Below, piece after piece: positions 42,222-50,986 of a stretch of 64,000 nucleotides of DNA. The first letter of the stretch is position 1; every line of letters starts with the position of its first letter. The position numbers and the translations under genes were made by a program. The notes beneath the pieces are model-generated. The model was not told the DNA's origin. It saw only the letters and a program-made list of their open reading frames with translations, and made no database searches. Origin of the DNA: DATLED01 sp035525495 (GTDB taxonomy: Bacteria > Actinomycetota > Acidimicrobiia > Acidimicrobiales > CADCTF01); contig DATLED010000001.1 of NCBI GenBank assembly GCA_035525495.1, positions 18,693 through 82,692 on the forward strand, given 5' to 3'.

Positions 42222-42734
42222 GTGACCGACGAAGACCTCGAGCGACGCGGCGCGCCGACGTTCGACAGCGCCCGGCTCAAGCAGGTGATGGGCCACTTCT
42301 GCACGGGCGTCACGATCATCACGGCCATCGACGACGGTGAGCCGGTCGGATTCACGGCCCAGTCGTTCCAGTCGTTGTCGCTCGACCCCCCGCTGGTGCT
42401 GTTCGCCCCGCAGAAGTCGTCGTCGACGTGGCCTCGTCTCCAGTCGGCAGGGAGGTTCTGCGTGAACATCCTGGCCGAGGACCAGGAGGCGCTGTGCCGA
42501 TCCTTCGCGGCGAGCGGTTCCGAGAAGTACCGCGGTGTCGGGTGGCGGCCGGGTCCGGCCACGGGTGCTCCGGTCCTGACCGGGGTGCTCGGTTGGGTCG
42601 AGGCCGAGATCACCGAGGAGGTCGACGGCGGCGATCACCTCATCGTCGTCGGCCGCATCCTCGACCTCGACCTCGAGCACGAGGGGCGGCCGCTGCTGTT
42701 CTACCGGGGCGGCTTCGGCCGCTTCGAGCACTGA
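42222..42734 (+). CDS. Flavin reductase family protein
   Basis: This 170-residue split-barrel flavoprotein of the flavin reductase-like (HpaC/DszD) group supplies reduced FMN or FAD to a partner monooxygenase. GHFCTGVTIITA, GFTAQSFQSLSLDPPLVLFAP, RFCVNILAEDQ and HLIVVGRILDL are the usual motifs. The partner is not obvious; the LLM oxidoreductase at 2783 is a distant possibility. An epimerase-family gene follows after 1 nt. Confidence 0.92.
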   Translation: MTDEDLERRGAPTFDSARLKQVMGHFCTGVTIITAIDDGEPVGFTAQSFQSLSLDPPLVLFAPQKSSSTWPRLQSAGRFCVNILAEDQEALCRSFAASGSEKYRGVGWRPGPATGAPVLTGVLGWVEAEITEEVDGGDHLIVVGRILDLDLEHEGRPLLFYRGGFGRFEH

Positions 42735-42735
42735 G

Positions 42736-43299
42736 ATGATGGCTCGCTCCGGCGGTGACCCCACGGGCATGGCCGTCGAGGCGACGGCCATCGACGGATT
42801 GTTCCTCATCACGATGAAGCAGGTGGGCGACGAGCGCGGCGTCGTCCGCGAGTTCTACCGGGCGTCATCGTGGGCCGAGCACGGCCTGCCGTCGCTCGGG
42901 CCCTGGCAGCAGATGAACGTCACCGAGTCCCGCGCCGGCGCGCTGCGGGGGCTCCATGGCGAGGACATGTTCAAGCTCGTCGCCGTGGTCGCGGGCGAGG
43001 CGTTCGGCGCCTACGTCGACACCCGGCCGGACTCGCCGTCAATCGGGAAGGTCGTCACCGCGCGCCTCGTGACCGGAACGCAGGTGCTCGTACCCCGCGG
43101 CGTGTGCAACGGGTTCCAGTCCGTGACCGACACGCAGTACCTCTACACGTTCGATTCCGAGTGGAAGCCGGGGATGGCGGGCACCGCCGTCCATCCGCTC
43201 GACCCCGAGCTCGGCATCGACTGGCCGTTGGAGCCGGTCCTGTCCGAGAAGGACGCGGCCCAGCCGACCTTCGATCAGGCGGTCCGGGCCGAGAGGTAG
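42736..43299 (+). CDS. dTDP-4-dehydrorhamnose 3,5-epimerase family protein
   Basis: This 187-residue cupin protein of the RmlC family has QVGDERGVVREFYR, MNVTESRAGALRGLHGE and the C-terminal NGFQSVTDTQYLYTFDSEW and LDPELGIDWPL. The catalytic His in GLH is present. RmlC epimerises dTDP-4-keto-6-deoxyglucose for rhamnose synthesis, but no rmlA/B/D is nearby, so a paralogous nucleotide-sugar epimerase is possible. ATG ATG at 42736/42739 are both potential starts. The 3' end overlaps the convergent thioredoxin by 25 bp. Confidence 0.85.
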   Translation: MMARSGGDPTGMAVEATAIDGLFLITMKQVGDERGVVREFYRASSWAEHGLPSLGPWQQMNVTESRAGALRGLHGEDMFKLVAVVAGEAFGAYVDTRPDSPSIGKVVTARLVTGTQVLVPRGVCNGFQSVTDTQYLYTFDSEWKPGMAGTAVHPLDPELGIDWPLEPVLSEKDAAQPTFDQAVRAER

Positions 43300-43661
43300 T
43301 CGCGGACGGCGGGCGCGCCGACGAGTCGCGCCTGCACGGCGCCGTCGGAGTCGGCCAGCAGGACCGTCGGCGCGCTACGGACGGAGAAGGCGTCGGCGAG
43401 GTGCGGCTCCCTGGTCGCGTCCACGGTGACGATGCCGGCGGAGGGGTCGTCGAGGGCGAGTTGCTCCTTCACCGGCCCGCAGCTGGCGCAGTACGGCGTC
43501 GTGAAGACGACCCACGTCCGGGCGGCGCCGTCCGTCAACAGCTCGGTCGGGACCCGCGGGATGGTCGGCACCGGACCCTGTAGACGCTGCCTGGACGCGG
43601 CGTACATGCGCCGGCCGATGATCAGGCCGACGACGATGACGGCGACGATGACGAACTTCAC
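43275..43661 (-). CDS. Membrane-anchored thioredoxin-like protein
   Basis: This 128-residue protein has one N-terminal membrane helix (KFVIVAVIVVGLIIG) followed by a thioredoxin domain with TTPYCASCGPVKEQL (CASC active site) and the cis-Pro SAPTVLLADSDG. It probably acts outside the membrane as a thiol-disulfide reductase. GTG 43661 overlaps the stop of the DUF4395 gene (GTGA), so the two are coupled. Confidence 0.88.
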   Translation of the reverse strand: MKFVIVAVIVVGLIIGRRMYAASRQRLQGPVPTIPRVPTELLTDGAARTWVVFTTPYCASCGPVKEQLALDDPSAGIVTVDATREPHLADAFSVRSAPTVLLADSDGAVQARLVGAPAVRDYLSARTA

Positions 43662-44101
43662 GCCACCAGGCGCACGCCACGCCAGCGAGCCAGGAGGAGA
43701 TAGACCTCGCAGCCGATGCAGATCCCGGTGAGCGCCGCCAGGCCGGCGAGGGAGGCGACGATCAGCGCCAGGATCCAACCGAGCCCGCCGGCGCCGGCGG
43801 CGAAGGCAAGGGTGGCGGCGGTGAGGAACCCGACGCCGACTGCGGCGGCGAAGCGCGGCGGGCGCGGGTCCTCGAGGTCGGCGGGCGGCGCCAGCCGGGG
43901 CTTGATCACCTCGGCGTAGAGTCGGAGGAAGGGTCCGTACTTCGACCCGAACGCCGCGCCGAGCAGCAACACCACGGCGAACACGGGCACCACGACCTTG
44001 GCGTCGAGGACGAAGGCGACCAGCAGCGCGACCGTCAGCACCGCCTGGTTGAAACGCGGCCCTCGGGGATCGATCGGCGTCGGAGCAGGGGAGTCGGCCA
44101 T
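43658..44101 (-). CDS. DUF4395 family membrane protein
   Basis: This 147-residue protein starts IDPRGPRFNQ, has about four membrane helices, and ends with TGICIGCEVYLLLARW, a Cys-x-x-Cys next to the last helix. This combination marks DUF4395 proteins, which in actinobacteria regularly pair with a thioredoxin, as here. A role in passing electrons across the membrane to the thioredoxin is an inference from the paired Cys motifs. Confidence 0.88.
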   Translation of the reverse strand: MADSPAPTPIDPRGPRFNQAVLTVALLVAFVLDAKVVVPVFAVVLLLGAAFGSKYGPFLRLYAEVIKPRLAPPADLEDPRPPRFAAAVGVGFLTAATLAFAAGAGGLGWILALIVASLAGLAALTGICIGCEVYLLLARWRGVRLVA

Positions 44102-44111
44102 GCCGGTGGAA

Positions 44112-44117
44112 ACCCTA
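44112..44117 (-). promoter_or_regulatory. Candidate -10 box, TAGGGT (minus strand)
   Basis: TAGGGT on the minus strand ends 10 nt before the DUF4395 ATG at 44101, allowing a leader of only a few nt. Confidence 0.4.
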
Positions 44118-44150
44118 CCGAGCCGGTCGACATTCCGTCCCGGTGACTCG

Positions 44151-44196
44151 CTTTCGAGCGCGGGCGCGCCGCCTGGCGACCGTTCGCGCTCGAAAG
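44151..44196. terminator. Hairpin downstream of the HerA-like gene
   Basis: CTTTCGAGCGCG (44151-44162) and CGCGCTCGAAAG (44185-44196) form a perfect 12-bp stem. It lies 3' of the minus-strand HerA-like gene and upstream of the DUF4395 promoter. Confidence 0.55.
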
Positions 44197-44201
44197 GGGG
44201 T

Positions 44202-45761
44202 TCAGCGGCGCTTCTTCAGCAGCGAGAAGACGCCGCGGACGACCTGGTTGGCCATCTGCCGGCCCTCCCGCGACTTCAGGAAGCCGGTCACGGCGCTCTC
44301 CTCCTTCTTGCGCGACCTGGGCTGCTTCGGGGGAGCCTGGCGCCGGACCTCGGCCTCCTGCTCGTCGGCGGCGTCCGCAGCGGCGGACTCGGCAAGGCGG
44401 CCGGCGAGCTTCTCACGCGCCGACTCCCGGTCGACCTCCTCGGCGTACTTCGCCCACAGGTCCGAGGCCTTGGCGGCGGCGTCCACGGCCGGCTCACCGA
44501 TCGCGGCCATCAACGACTGCGGCGCCAGCAGCTTCGTCCACACCACCGGTGTCGGCGCGCCCCGCTCGGACAGGATCGTGACCATCGCCTCGCCCGTGCC
44601 GAGCTGGGTGAGGTCCTCCTCGAGGTCGTAGTCGCCGGTCTTCGGATAGGTCGTCACGGCCGCCTTCAACGCCTTGGCGTCGCGAGGAGTGAAGGCCCGC
44701 AGCGCGTGCTGCACGCGGTTCCCGAGCTGGGCGAGCACGTTGTCCGGAACGTCGTCGGGGAGCTGCGTGACGAAGAACACGCCGACGCCCTTGGACCGGA
44801 TGAGCCGCACCGTCTGCGCCACCGTGTCGAGGAACTCCTTCGACGCGTCGGCGAACAGCAGGTGGGCCTCGTCGAAGAAGAACACGAGCTTCGGCTGGTC
44901 GAGGTCACCGACCTCCGGAAGCTCGTGGAACAGCTCGGCCAGCAGCCACATGAGGAACGTCGAGAACAGCCTCGGCTTGTCCTGCACCGCCGACAGCTCG
45001 AGGCAGTTCACGATCCCGCGGCCCTGCGCGTCGACCCGCATGAGGTCGGCGACATCGAGCTCGGGCTCGCCGAAGAATTGCGCGCCGCCCTGGTCCTCGA
45101 GCTCGAGGATCGACCGCAGCAGCACTCCGACCGTCGCCGGTGCCAGCCCACCGATCGCCTTGAGCTCGTCCTTGCCGTCGTCGGAGTCGAGGAACTTCAG
45201 CACCTCGCGGAGGTCGTCGAGGTCGAGGAGCGCCAGCCCGCTGTCGTCGGCGTAGCGGAACACGAGCGAGAGCGACGACGTCTGGGTCTCGTTGGCGCCG
45301 AGGACCTTGGCCATCAGCTGGGGGCCGAAGGCGGACACCGTCGCCCGCACCGGCACGCCCGCGCCGATGCCGCCGAGGGCGAGGAAGTTCGTGGGGAAGG
45401 CGGCGCCCATCCACGAGACGCCAAGCTCGGAGGACCGCGACCTCACTCGGTCGCTCGCCTCGCCCGGCTTCGACAACCCCGACAGGTCGCCCTTGATGTC
45501 GGCGGCGAAGACCGGCACGCCCATGGCCGAGAGCTGCTCGGCCATGAGCTGGAGCGTCTTGGTCTTGCCGGTCCCGGTGGCGCCGGCGATCAGGCCGTGA
45601 CGGTTCACCATCGCCGCCGGGATCTGGACCACGCCGTCGGTGTGGGTCTCGCCGGCAAGCATCGCCCGTCCGAGCTGGAGGGCCTTGCCCTCGGCGGCAT
45701 AGGCGGCGGCGATGCGGGCGCCGAAGGGTGCGGTGGCGTCCTGCTTCTTTTTCGGGCTCAT
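44202..45761 (-). CDS. HerA/YjgR-type ATPase (DUF853)
   Basis: This 519-residue FtsK/HerA-superfamily ATPase has Walker A AGATGTGKTKTLQ, FAADIKGDLSGLS, Walker B LVFFFDEAHLLF and the sensor VFFVTQLPDDVP. It lacks membrane helices and ends in a Lys/Arg-rich tail. HerA proteins pump DNA with a nuclease (NurA), whereas YjgR-type members have no known partner; no nuclease gene is adjacent. ATG 45761 overlaps the oligopeptidase B stop (ATGA). Confidence 0.92.
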   Translation of the reverse strand: MSPKKKQDATAPFGARIAAAYAAEGKALQLGRAMLAGETHTDGVVQIPAAMVNRHGLIAGATGTGKTKTLQLMAEQLSAMGVPVFAADIKGDLSGLSKPGEASDRVRSRSSELGVSWMGAAFPTNFLALGGIGAGVPVRATVSAFGPQLMAKVLGANETQTSSLSLVFRYADDSGLALLDLDDLREVLKFLDSDDGKDELKAIGGLAPATVGVLLRSILELEDQGGAQFFGEPELDVADLMRVDAQGRGIVNCLELSAVQDKPRLFSTFLMWLLAELFHELPEVGDLDQPKLVFFFDEAHLLFADASKEFLDTVAQTVRLIRSKGVGVFFVTQLPDDVPDNVLAQLGNRVQHALRAFTPRDAKALKAAVTTYPKTGDYDLEEDLTQLGTGEAMVTILSERGAPTPVVWTKLLAPQSLMAAIGEPAVDAAAKASDLWAKYAEEVDRESAREKLAGRLAESAAADAADEQEAEVRRQAPPKQPRSRKKEESAVTGFLKSREGRQMANQVVRGVFSLLKKRR

Positions 45762-47809
45762 GTCTCGTCGACGGTCGCGACGCAGTCGAGGGCGAAGGCC
45801 CACCACATCGCCCGTTCCCGCCAGGCGTTGTAGCGACCGGACGGGCCGCCGTGGCCGGCGCCGAGCTCGGTCTTGAGCACGAGTGGCGCGTCGGGGTTGG
45901 TCGTCATCGTCCGCAGCTTGGCCACCCACTTGGCCGGCTCCCAGAAGGCGACGCGGGTGTCGTTGAGCCCGGTCGTCACCAGCATCGGCGGATAGGCCTG
46001 CGGCGTGACGTTGTCGTAGGGCGAGTAGGACTTCATGTAGGCGTAGTAGTCGGCGTCCTTGGGGTTGCCCCACTCCTCGAACTCGCCGACCGTCAGCGGG
46101 ATCGACTCGTCGAGCATCGTCGTGACCACGTCGACGAACGGGACGAGCGCGAGCACGCCGTCGAAGAGGTCGGGCCGCTCGTTGACGACCGCGCCCATGA
46201 GCAACCCACCCGCGCTGCCGCCCATGGCGACGAGTCGGCCTACGCCGCCGGCCCCGCGGAAGTGCTCGGCGCAGGCGATGAAGTCACCGAACGTGTTGCG
46301 CTTCTGCAGGAACTTGCCGTCGTCGTACCAGCGCCGTCCCAGCTCACCCCCGCCGCGGATGTGGGCGATGGCGTAGACGAACCCGCGGTCGAGGAGCGAC
46401 AGCAGCAGGTGGCTGAAGCCGGGGTCGATGGTGACCTCGTACGAGCCGTACCCGTACAGCATCCCCGGTGCAGTGCCGTCGACCGGCGTGTCGGCGCGGC
46501 GCACCACCGACAGCGGGACTGCCGTCCCGTCGGCCGCCGTCGCCCACTCCCGGTACGTGACGTAGTCGGCGGGGTCGTAGCCACCGAGGACCGGCACCTG
46601 CTTGACCAGGGAGCGTTCGCCGGTCTCGAGGTCCTCGTCATAGGTCGTGCGCGGTGTGACCATCGACTCGTACTCGAAGCGAAGGACGGACCGGTCGAAT
46701 TCGGGGTTGGCTCCGAGCTCCGTCGACGAGACCTCTTCGGGCACCTCGAGCTCTCTGATCTCGCCGGTGGCGGCGTGCATCACCCGCAGGCGCGGCACGG
46801 CGTTGGCGTGTTCGATGAGGACGATCCAATCGCGGAGGACGTCGACACCGTGCAGACGCGCGTCGTCGCGGTGGCCGAGGACCTCGACCCAGTTGGCCCG
46901 TCCGGGCGCGGACGTCGGCGCCTCCATCAACTTGAAGTTCACCGCCCCGTCCGCGTTGGTCGTGATGAGGAACCGGTCGCCGTGGGGCTGGGCCGAGTAC
47001 TCGAGACCGGTCGTGCGCGGCTCGATGACCCGGAGCTCGCTCTCGGGCTTGCCCGCCGGCACGAAGTGGATCTCGGTCGTGAGCGAGCTGGCGGAGTGCA
47101 CGAGCACGAAGTCGCCGTTCTTCGAGCGCTCGCACCCGACCCGGAACCGCTCGTCGTCCTCCTCGAACACCAGCGTCGCCTGCTCGAGCGGGTCGCCGAG
47201 GCGGTGCCGCCAGACCTGATGCGGTCGTAGTGCCGCATCGCGCGCCGTGTAGAAGAAGGTGCGGTTGTCGCTCGCCCAGCACACGTTCCAGGTCACGTCG
47301 GGGATGACGTCGTCGAGGTCGCGCTTGCGGTCGAGGTCGCGGAAGCGCAGCTCGGTGTTGTCGCTGCCGTCGAAGTTCACGCCGTAGGCGGCGAGGGTGT
47401 GGTCCGGGCTCGTTTCGAAGGCGCGGAGCTGGAAGTAGTCCCTGCCGGCGGCGAGCTCGTTCTCGTCGAGCAGCACGTCCTCGTCAGCCGTGACGGAACC
47501 CGTGCGGCGGGCATGGATGGCGTACTCGAGGCCCTCGACCATGCGGGTGGAGTACCAGTGGCCGCCGTGGAACACGGGCGGCGACTCGTCCGTCTCCTGG
47601 ATGCGGGCCTTGAACTCCTCGAACAGCCGCTCCTGCAGCGGCTTCGTCCGCGCGGTCATCGCCTCGTGGTAGGCGTTCTCCGCCTCGAGGTATTCGATGA
47701 CGGCGGGGTCGTCGCGGTCGCGCAGCCAGTACCAATCGTCGACGCGCTCGTCGCCATGGGTCGTGAGGAGGTGGGGCTTCCGCGGTGCGGACGGGGGGGT
47801 CGGGCTCAC
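45758..47809 (-). CDS. ptrB: Oligopeptidase B (S9A family)
   Basis: This 683-residue serine peptidase cleaves after basic residues in short peptides. The N-terminal VDDWYWLRDRDDPAVIEYLEAEN and the seven-bladed propeller precede the catalytic domain with Ser532 in GGSAGGLLMG, Asp near 617 in GLNDTRV and His653 in GAGHGG. Length and motifs match oligopeptidase B rather than prolyl oligopeptidase. GTG 47809 is chosen because it lies 6 nt from the TACCGT box; GTG 47812 directly upstream would be only 3 nt away. Confidence 0.93.
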   Translation of the reverse strand: MSPTPPSAPRKPHLLTTHGDERVDDWYWLRDRDDPAVIEYLEAENAYHEAMTARTKPLQERLFEEFKARIQETDESPPVFHGGHWYSTRMVEGLEYAIHARRTGSVTADEDVLLDENELAAGRDYFQLRAFETSPDHTLAAYGVNFDGSDNTELRFRDLDRKRDLDDVIPDVTWNVCWASDNRTFFYTARDAALRPHQVWRHRLGDPLEQATLVFEEDDERFRVGCERSKNGDFVLVHSASSLTTEIHFVPAGKPESELRVIEPRTTGLEYSAQPHGDRFLITTNADGAVNFKLMEAPTSAPGRANWVEVLGHRDDARLHGVDVLRDWIVLIEHANAVPRLRVMHAATGEIRELEVPEEVSSTELGANPEFDRSVLRFEYESMVTPRTTYDEDLETGERSLVKQVPVLGGYDPADYVTYREWATAADGTAVPLSVVRRADTPVDGTAPGMLYGYGSYEVTIDPGFSHLLLSLLDRGFVYAIAHIRGGGELGRRWYDDGKFLQKRNTFGDFIACAEHFRGAGGVGRLVAMGGSAGGLLMGAVVNERPDLFDGVLALVPFVDVVTTMLDESIPLTVGEFEEWGNPKDADYYAYMKSYSPYDNVTPQAYPPMLVTTGLNDTRVAFWEPAKWVAKLRTMTTNPDAPLVLKTELGAGHGGPSGRYNAWRERAMWWAFALDCVATVDET

Positions 47810-47815
47810 CACCGC

Positions 47816-47825
47816 ACGGTAGTTT
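47816..47825. promoter_or_regulatory. Overlapping divergent -10 elements
   Basis: On the minus strand TACCGT (47816-47821) ends 6 nt before GTG 47809. On the plus strand TAGTTT (47820-47825) ends 9 nt before ATG 47835. They share the TA step at 47820-47821. Confidence 0.55.
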
Positions 47826-47834
47826 CCGCTCCTT

Positions 47835-48353
47835 ATGGCGATCTACGCATTGGGCGACCGCGTCCCGACCATCGACCCCGAGGCCTATGTCCATCCTGAC
47901 GCCAGCGTCATCGGCGCCGTCGAGATCGGGCCCGAGGCGACCGTGTGGGCCAACGCCGTCCTCCGCGGCGACTACGGACGCATCGTCGTCGGCGCCCGGA
48001 CGTCGGTGCAGGATGGCACCGTCGTGCACGCGACCCACGAGCTCGACACGGTCATCGGCAGCGACTGCGTCGTGGGCCACAACGCCCACCTCGAGGGCTG
48101 CAGGATCGAGCCGCACTCGCTCGTGGGGTCGGGCTCGATCGTCCTGCACCGCTGTGTCGTCGGCCCCCACTCCCTCGTCGGGGCCAACGCCGTGGTCACC
48201 AACGGGACGATCGTCCCGCCCCACGCCATGGCCCTCGGCATCCCCGCCGCGATCAGGGCGGACTCGGTGCAGGAGGGTCAGTTCGCCCCGGCCGTCGCCC
48301 TCTACGTCGCCAACGGCAAGCGCTACAAGAACGAGTTGCGAAGACTCGACTGA
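47835..48353 (+). CDS. Gamma-class carbonic anhydrase-like protein
   Basis: This 172-residue left-handed beta-helix protein has hexapeptide repeats (VIGAVEIGPEATVW, SLVGSGSIVLHRCVVG) and the zinc-binding His residues in TVVHATHE and CVVGHNAHLEG. It matches the gamma-carbonic anhydrase/PaaY/CaiE group; activity as CO2 hydratase is likely but PaaY-like thioesterases share the fold. It is divergent from oligopeptidase B with a shared promoter and is followed by a tandem repeat. Confidence 0.92.
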   Translation: MAIYALGDRVPTIDPEAYVHPDASVIGAVEIGPEATVWANAVLRGDYGRIVVGARTSVQDGTVVHATHELDTVIGSDCVVGHNAHLEGCRIEPHSLVGSGSIVLHRCVVGPHSLVGANAVVTNGTIVPPHAMALGIPAAIRADSVQEGQFAPAVALYVANGKRYKNELRRLD

Positions 48354-48360
48354 TCGCAGG

Positions 48361-48606
48361 CCGGCGTCGGAGCGCCAGCGAGCAGTCGCCGTGAGCGGAG
48401 CCAGCGTCATCGGCGCAGCGAACCATCAGCGCGGCGTCGGGAGCGCCAGCGAGCAGCCGCCGTGAGCGGAGCCAGCGTCATCGGCGCAGCGAACCATCAG
48501 CTCAGCGAACCACCAGCGCGGCGTCGGGAGCGCCAGCGAGCAGCCGCCGTGAGCGGAGCCAGCGTCACCGGCGCAGCGATCCATCAGCCCAGCGAACCAT
48601 CAGCTC
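48361..48606. repeat. Three tandem copies of a dispersed intergenic repeat
   Basis: Copy 1 (about 48363-48430), copy 2 (48431-48517) and copy 3 (48518-48606) each run from gcgtcgggagcgcc through gagcagccgccgtgagcgg and agccagcgtcatcggc to agcgaaccatcagc. Copies 2 and 3 share 31 identical bases at their start. Short cagcgaaccatcagc sub-repeats are added at the ends of copies 2 and 3. The last copy runs into the stop codon of the minus-strand SMC-like gene. Confidence 0.9.
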
Positions 48607-50986
48607 AGCGACCGTAGGAGGCCGGCTCTCGAAGCGGGTCGAGGAAGGCGATGGCCCCGGTGGCCGACCGGCGGCGGGCCCAAGTGGACACGTCGGGGTC
48701 GTCGGTGAGATAGATCACCTGGGCGCCGCCGGACAGGCGGTCGACGAGGTCGAGCATCGTCCACTTCGCGTCCGCCGGGAGGTGCAGGAAGCACTCGTCG
48801 AGGATCAGCGGGAGCGCCTCCCCCTCGGCGCCGCACGAACGCAGCGAGTCGAGCCGCTGGTGGAGGAACTGCTCGAGCGCCTCCACCTTCGACGTCGACG
48901 GCACACCGACGCCGCCGTGCCGCTCCTCGAGGACCGCCACCCGTCGCTCGAGCGCCGAGCGCCGGTCGGCGATGTGACGCACATCGGGCACGAGCCGGTT
49001 GGCCATGTGATACGCCGTCGCCGTCAGCTCCCTGCGGGCCTGCAGCGCCTCGGGATCGGGCTCGTTGGCGTCGGCGGTCGTGAACGTCATGCCGAACTCC
49101 GGTCGGTGCTCGGTCCTCGCCAACGCCTCGAGCCGCTCGATCTCGCGGTTCACGTCGCCGATGGAGCGAGCCATCGTTCGGTCCCGGACGCGCTGGTCGG
49201 CGAGCATCGCCCGCTCCTCGAAGGCCGTCACCCGCGCCGAGAGCTCGCCCTCGCCGTAGCCGAGGCGGCCGAGCATGTCCTCGAGGAGGGCGCGGGATTC
49301 GGCGTCCTCGCTCTCGGCCGATTCGAGCGCCGCCTGCAGCCTCGCCACCCGCGCCACCTCGGCGAGCTGGCGCACCAGGTCGGCGGCCAGCGTCGGGTGC
49401 TCGATGCCGAACGGGCGGCAGACGTCCATCAGCGCCTCGCGCGCGGCCTCCACGAGCGGCTCGACCTCGTCGGTCAATCGCAGGCGGGTCTCGGTGATCT
49501 CGTCGCCGAGACCGTCCAAGGCCTCGACCGATGCTGCGTACCGGCGCACTTCGTCCTCGAGGGCGACCGCCTCGACGGGGGACATGTCGCCGGCGAGCAG
49601 CCGCCACTCCGCCATCGCCTCGCGATGGAGCTGCGCGGCGCGCTCCAACGGCAGCCGCAACGTCGGGTCCTTCAGCGCCTCCATCCGACGGAGGTGGAAC
49701 GAGAGGTACGAAGGGACGCCCGCGCGGATCAGCGCATCCGTCTCCCAGCCCTGCGCCTCTGCGAGCTGCTGGCGCGGTGCGAACAGCGACCAGTAGGCGG
49801 CGGCGGCGCTGCCGGCCAGGGCGAGCGGCGCCATGAACGGGGCGAGCGGCAACGCCATCGCCCCGAGCGCCGCTGCGCCACCCGCGGCGACGACTCCCAT
49901 GCGGCGCTTCTCGATGACCTCCTCGGCCTGCTCGACGGCGGCGTGGGCGGACTCGACCTCCTGGACGATCGCGGGCTTCTCGGTCTCGTGCTCGATGACG
50001 AGACCGCCGAGCGCGATGGACTCGGCCTCGAGCTTCGCCCCGGTCTCGATGGCCCGCTGCGCGACCTGCCACAGCCGGTGCTGTTCGGCGCGCGCCAGGC
50101 GAGCGACGTCGGGTTGCGACGGGCTCTCGAGGTGCGAGGCCATCAGGCCGGCGAGCCTGGCCGAGATCGTCGCCCGCTGTGCCTCCGCCGCGGCGAGCTC
50201 GTCGACGAGCGAATCGAGGTGCAGCGGCACCTGTTCGGGCAGCGTCAACGCGCCCGCCAACGAGTGGGGGTCCAAGCGGACCCGGCCCTCGCCGAACGCC
50301 TGCGAGGCGTCGGACAGCCGTCGGGCCGCGGCGCGCCACCGCGCCGCGATCGGGCGCAGCAGCGCCAAGTGCGACGCCATCGTCCGATCGGCCTCGGCCT
50401 CGGCGGGCGAGCTCGAGAGCGCGTCCCGCTCGAGCTTCAACCGGTCGAGCTCGAGCAGCAGGCGGGCGTAGCGCCGACGCGGCCGTCCGAGGTCGATCTG
50501 GCGGATCTCCTCGTCGATGGCCAGCAGCTCGAGCCGGAAGCTCTCGGTCGCATCCCGCGCCACCTGTGCCGCCTCGAGCTGGTCGGTCAGCGCCGCCAGG
50601 GCCGCCCTCGCGTCGAGCAGCTCCTTGGGTTCCGGCGGTCCCTCCTTGAGGATCCCGAGCTGTCGGGCGTCGACGTACATGAGGCCGAACAGCTCTTGGA
50701 CGCTCAGACCGAGCTGCACGCTCGGGGGAGTTGTCGGCGTGCCGTCGTCGTGGAACGTGTGGAAGGTGCCCTCCGCCGTCTGGTCGACGGTGACCCGCTG
50801 GCCGGTGCGGCCGACGTAGGCGAGCTCGCTGGAAACGGTGGCCTCGCCGGCGAGGGTGCCGAGGATGACCTCGACCACGCCTTGGCGGTCCTCGACCCGG
50901 ATCCCGCTGATGACGGTCAGACGCTCATGAAATCGCAGCCACTGTCCGTCGCCCGAGACGCGCAGCGCCAGTTGTTGCAACCGCAT
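48605..50986 (-). CDS. SMC-like coiled-coil protein with degenerate Walker A
   Basis: This 793-residue protein has the YhaN/RecF-like outline: an N-terminal strand RFHERLTVISG, long coiled coils (about 125-330 and 410-700) and a C-terminal ATPase half with Walker B LPLILDECFLHLP and the D-loop region AQVIYLTDDPDVSTW. The Walker A site that should follow TVISG is replaced by IRVEDRQGVVEV with no GKS/T. A central hydrophobic hairpin (about 365-400, GAMALPLAPFMAPLALAGSAAAAYW) may enter the membrane. ATP binding is thus doubtful. A strong AGGAGG sits 10-12 nt before ATG 50986. Confidence 0.82.
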   Translation of the reverse strand: MRLQQLALRVSGDGQWLRFHERLTVISGIRVEDRQGVVEVILGTLAGEATVSSELAYVGRTGQRVTVDQTAEGTFHTFHDDGTPTTPPSVQLGLSVQELFGLMYVDARQLGILKEGPPEPKELLDARAALAALTDQLEAAQVARDATESFRLELLAIDEEIRQIDLGRPRRRYARLLLELDRLKLERDALSSSPAEAEADRTMASHLALLRPIAARWRAAARRLSDASQAFGEGRVRLDPHSLAGALTLPEQVPLHLDSLVDELAAAEAQRATISARLAGLMASHLESPSQPDVARLARAEQHRLWQVAQRAIETGAKLEAESIALGGLVIEHETEKPAIVQEVESAHAAVEQAEEVIEKRRMGVVAAGGAAALGAMALPLAPFMAPLALAGSAAAAYWSLFAPRQQLAEAQGWETDALIRAGVPSYLSFHLRRMEALKDPTLRLPLERAAQLHREAMAEWRLLAGDMSPVEAVALEDEVRRYAASVEALDGLGDEITETRLRLTDEVEPLVEAAREALMDVCRPFGIEHPTLAADLVRQLAEVARVARLQAALESAESEDAESRALLEDMLGRLGYGEGELSARVTAFEERAMLADQRVRDRTMARSIGDVNREIERLEALARTEHRPEFGMTFTTADANEPDPEALQARRELTATAYHMANRLVPDVRHIADRRSALERRVAVLEERHGGVGVPSTSKVEALEQFLHQRLDSLRSCGAEGEALPLILDECFLHLPADAKWTMLDLVDRLSGGAQVIYLTDDPDVSTWARRRSATGAIAFLDPLREPASYGR

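Noticed and set aside
44202..45761. HerA-NurA or antiphage defence module
   Set aside because: No nuclease, SIR2 or other defence gene is adjacent; the neighbours are oligopeptidase B and a thioredoxin pair.
48361..48606. CRISPR array
   Set aside because: The units are adjacent without unique spacers, and no cas gene is nearby.
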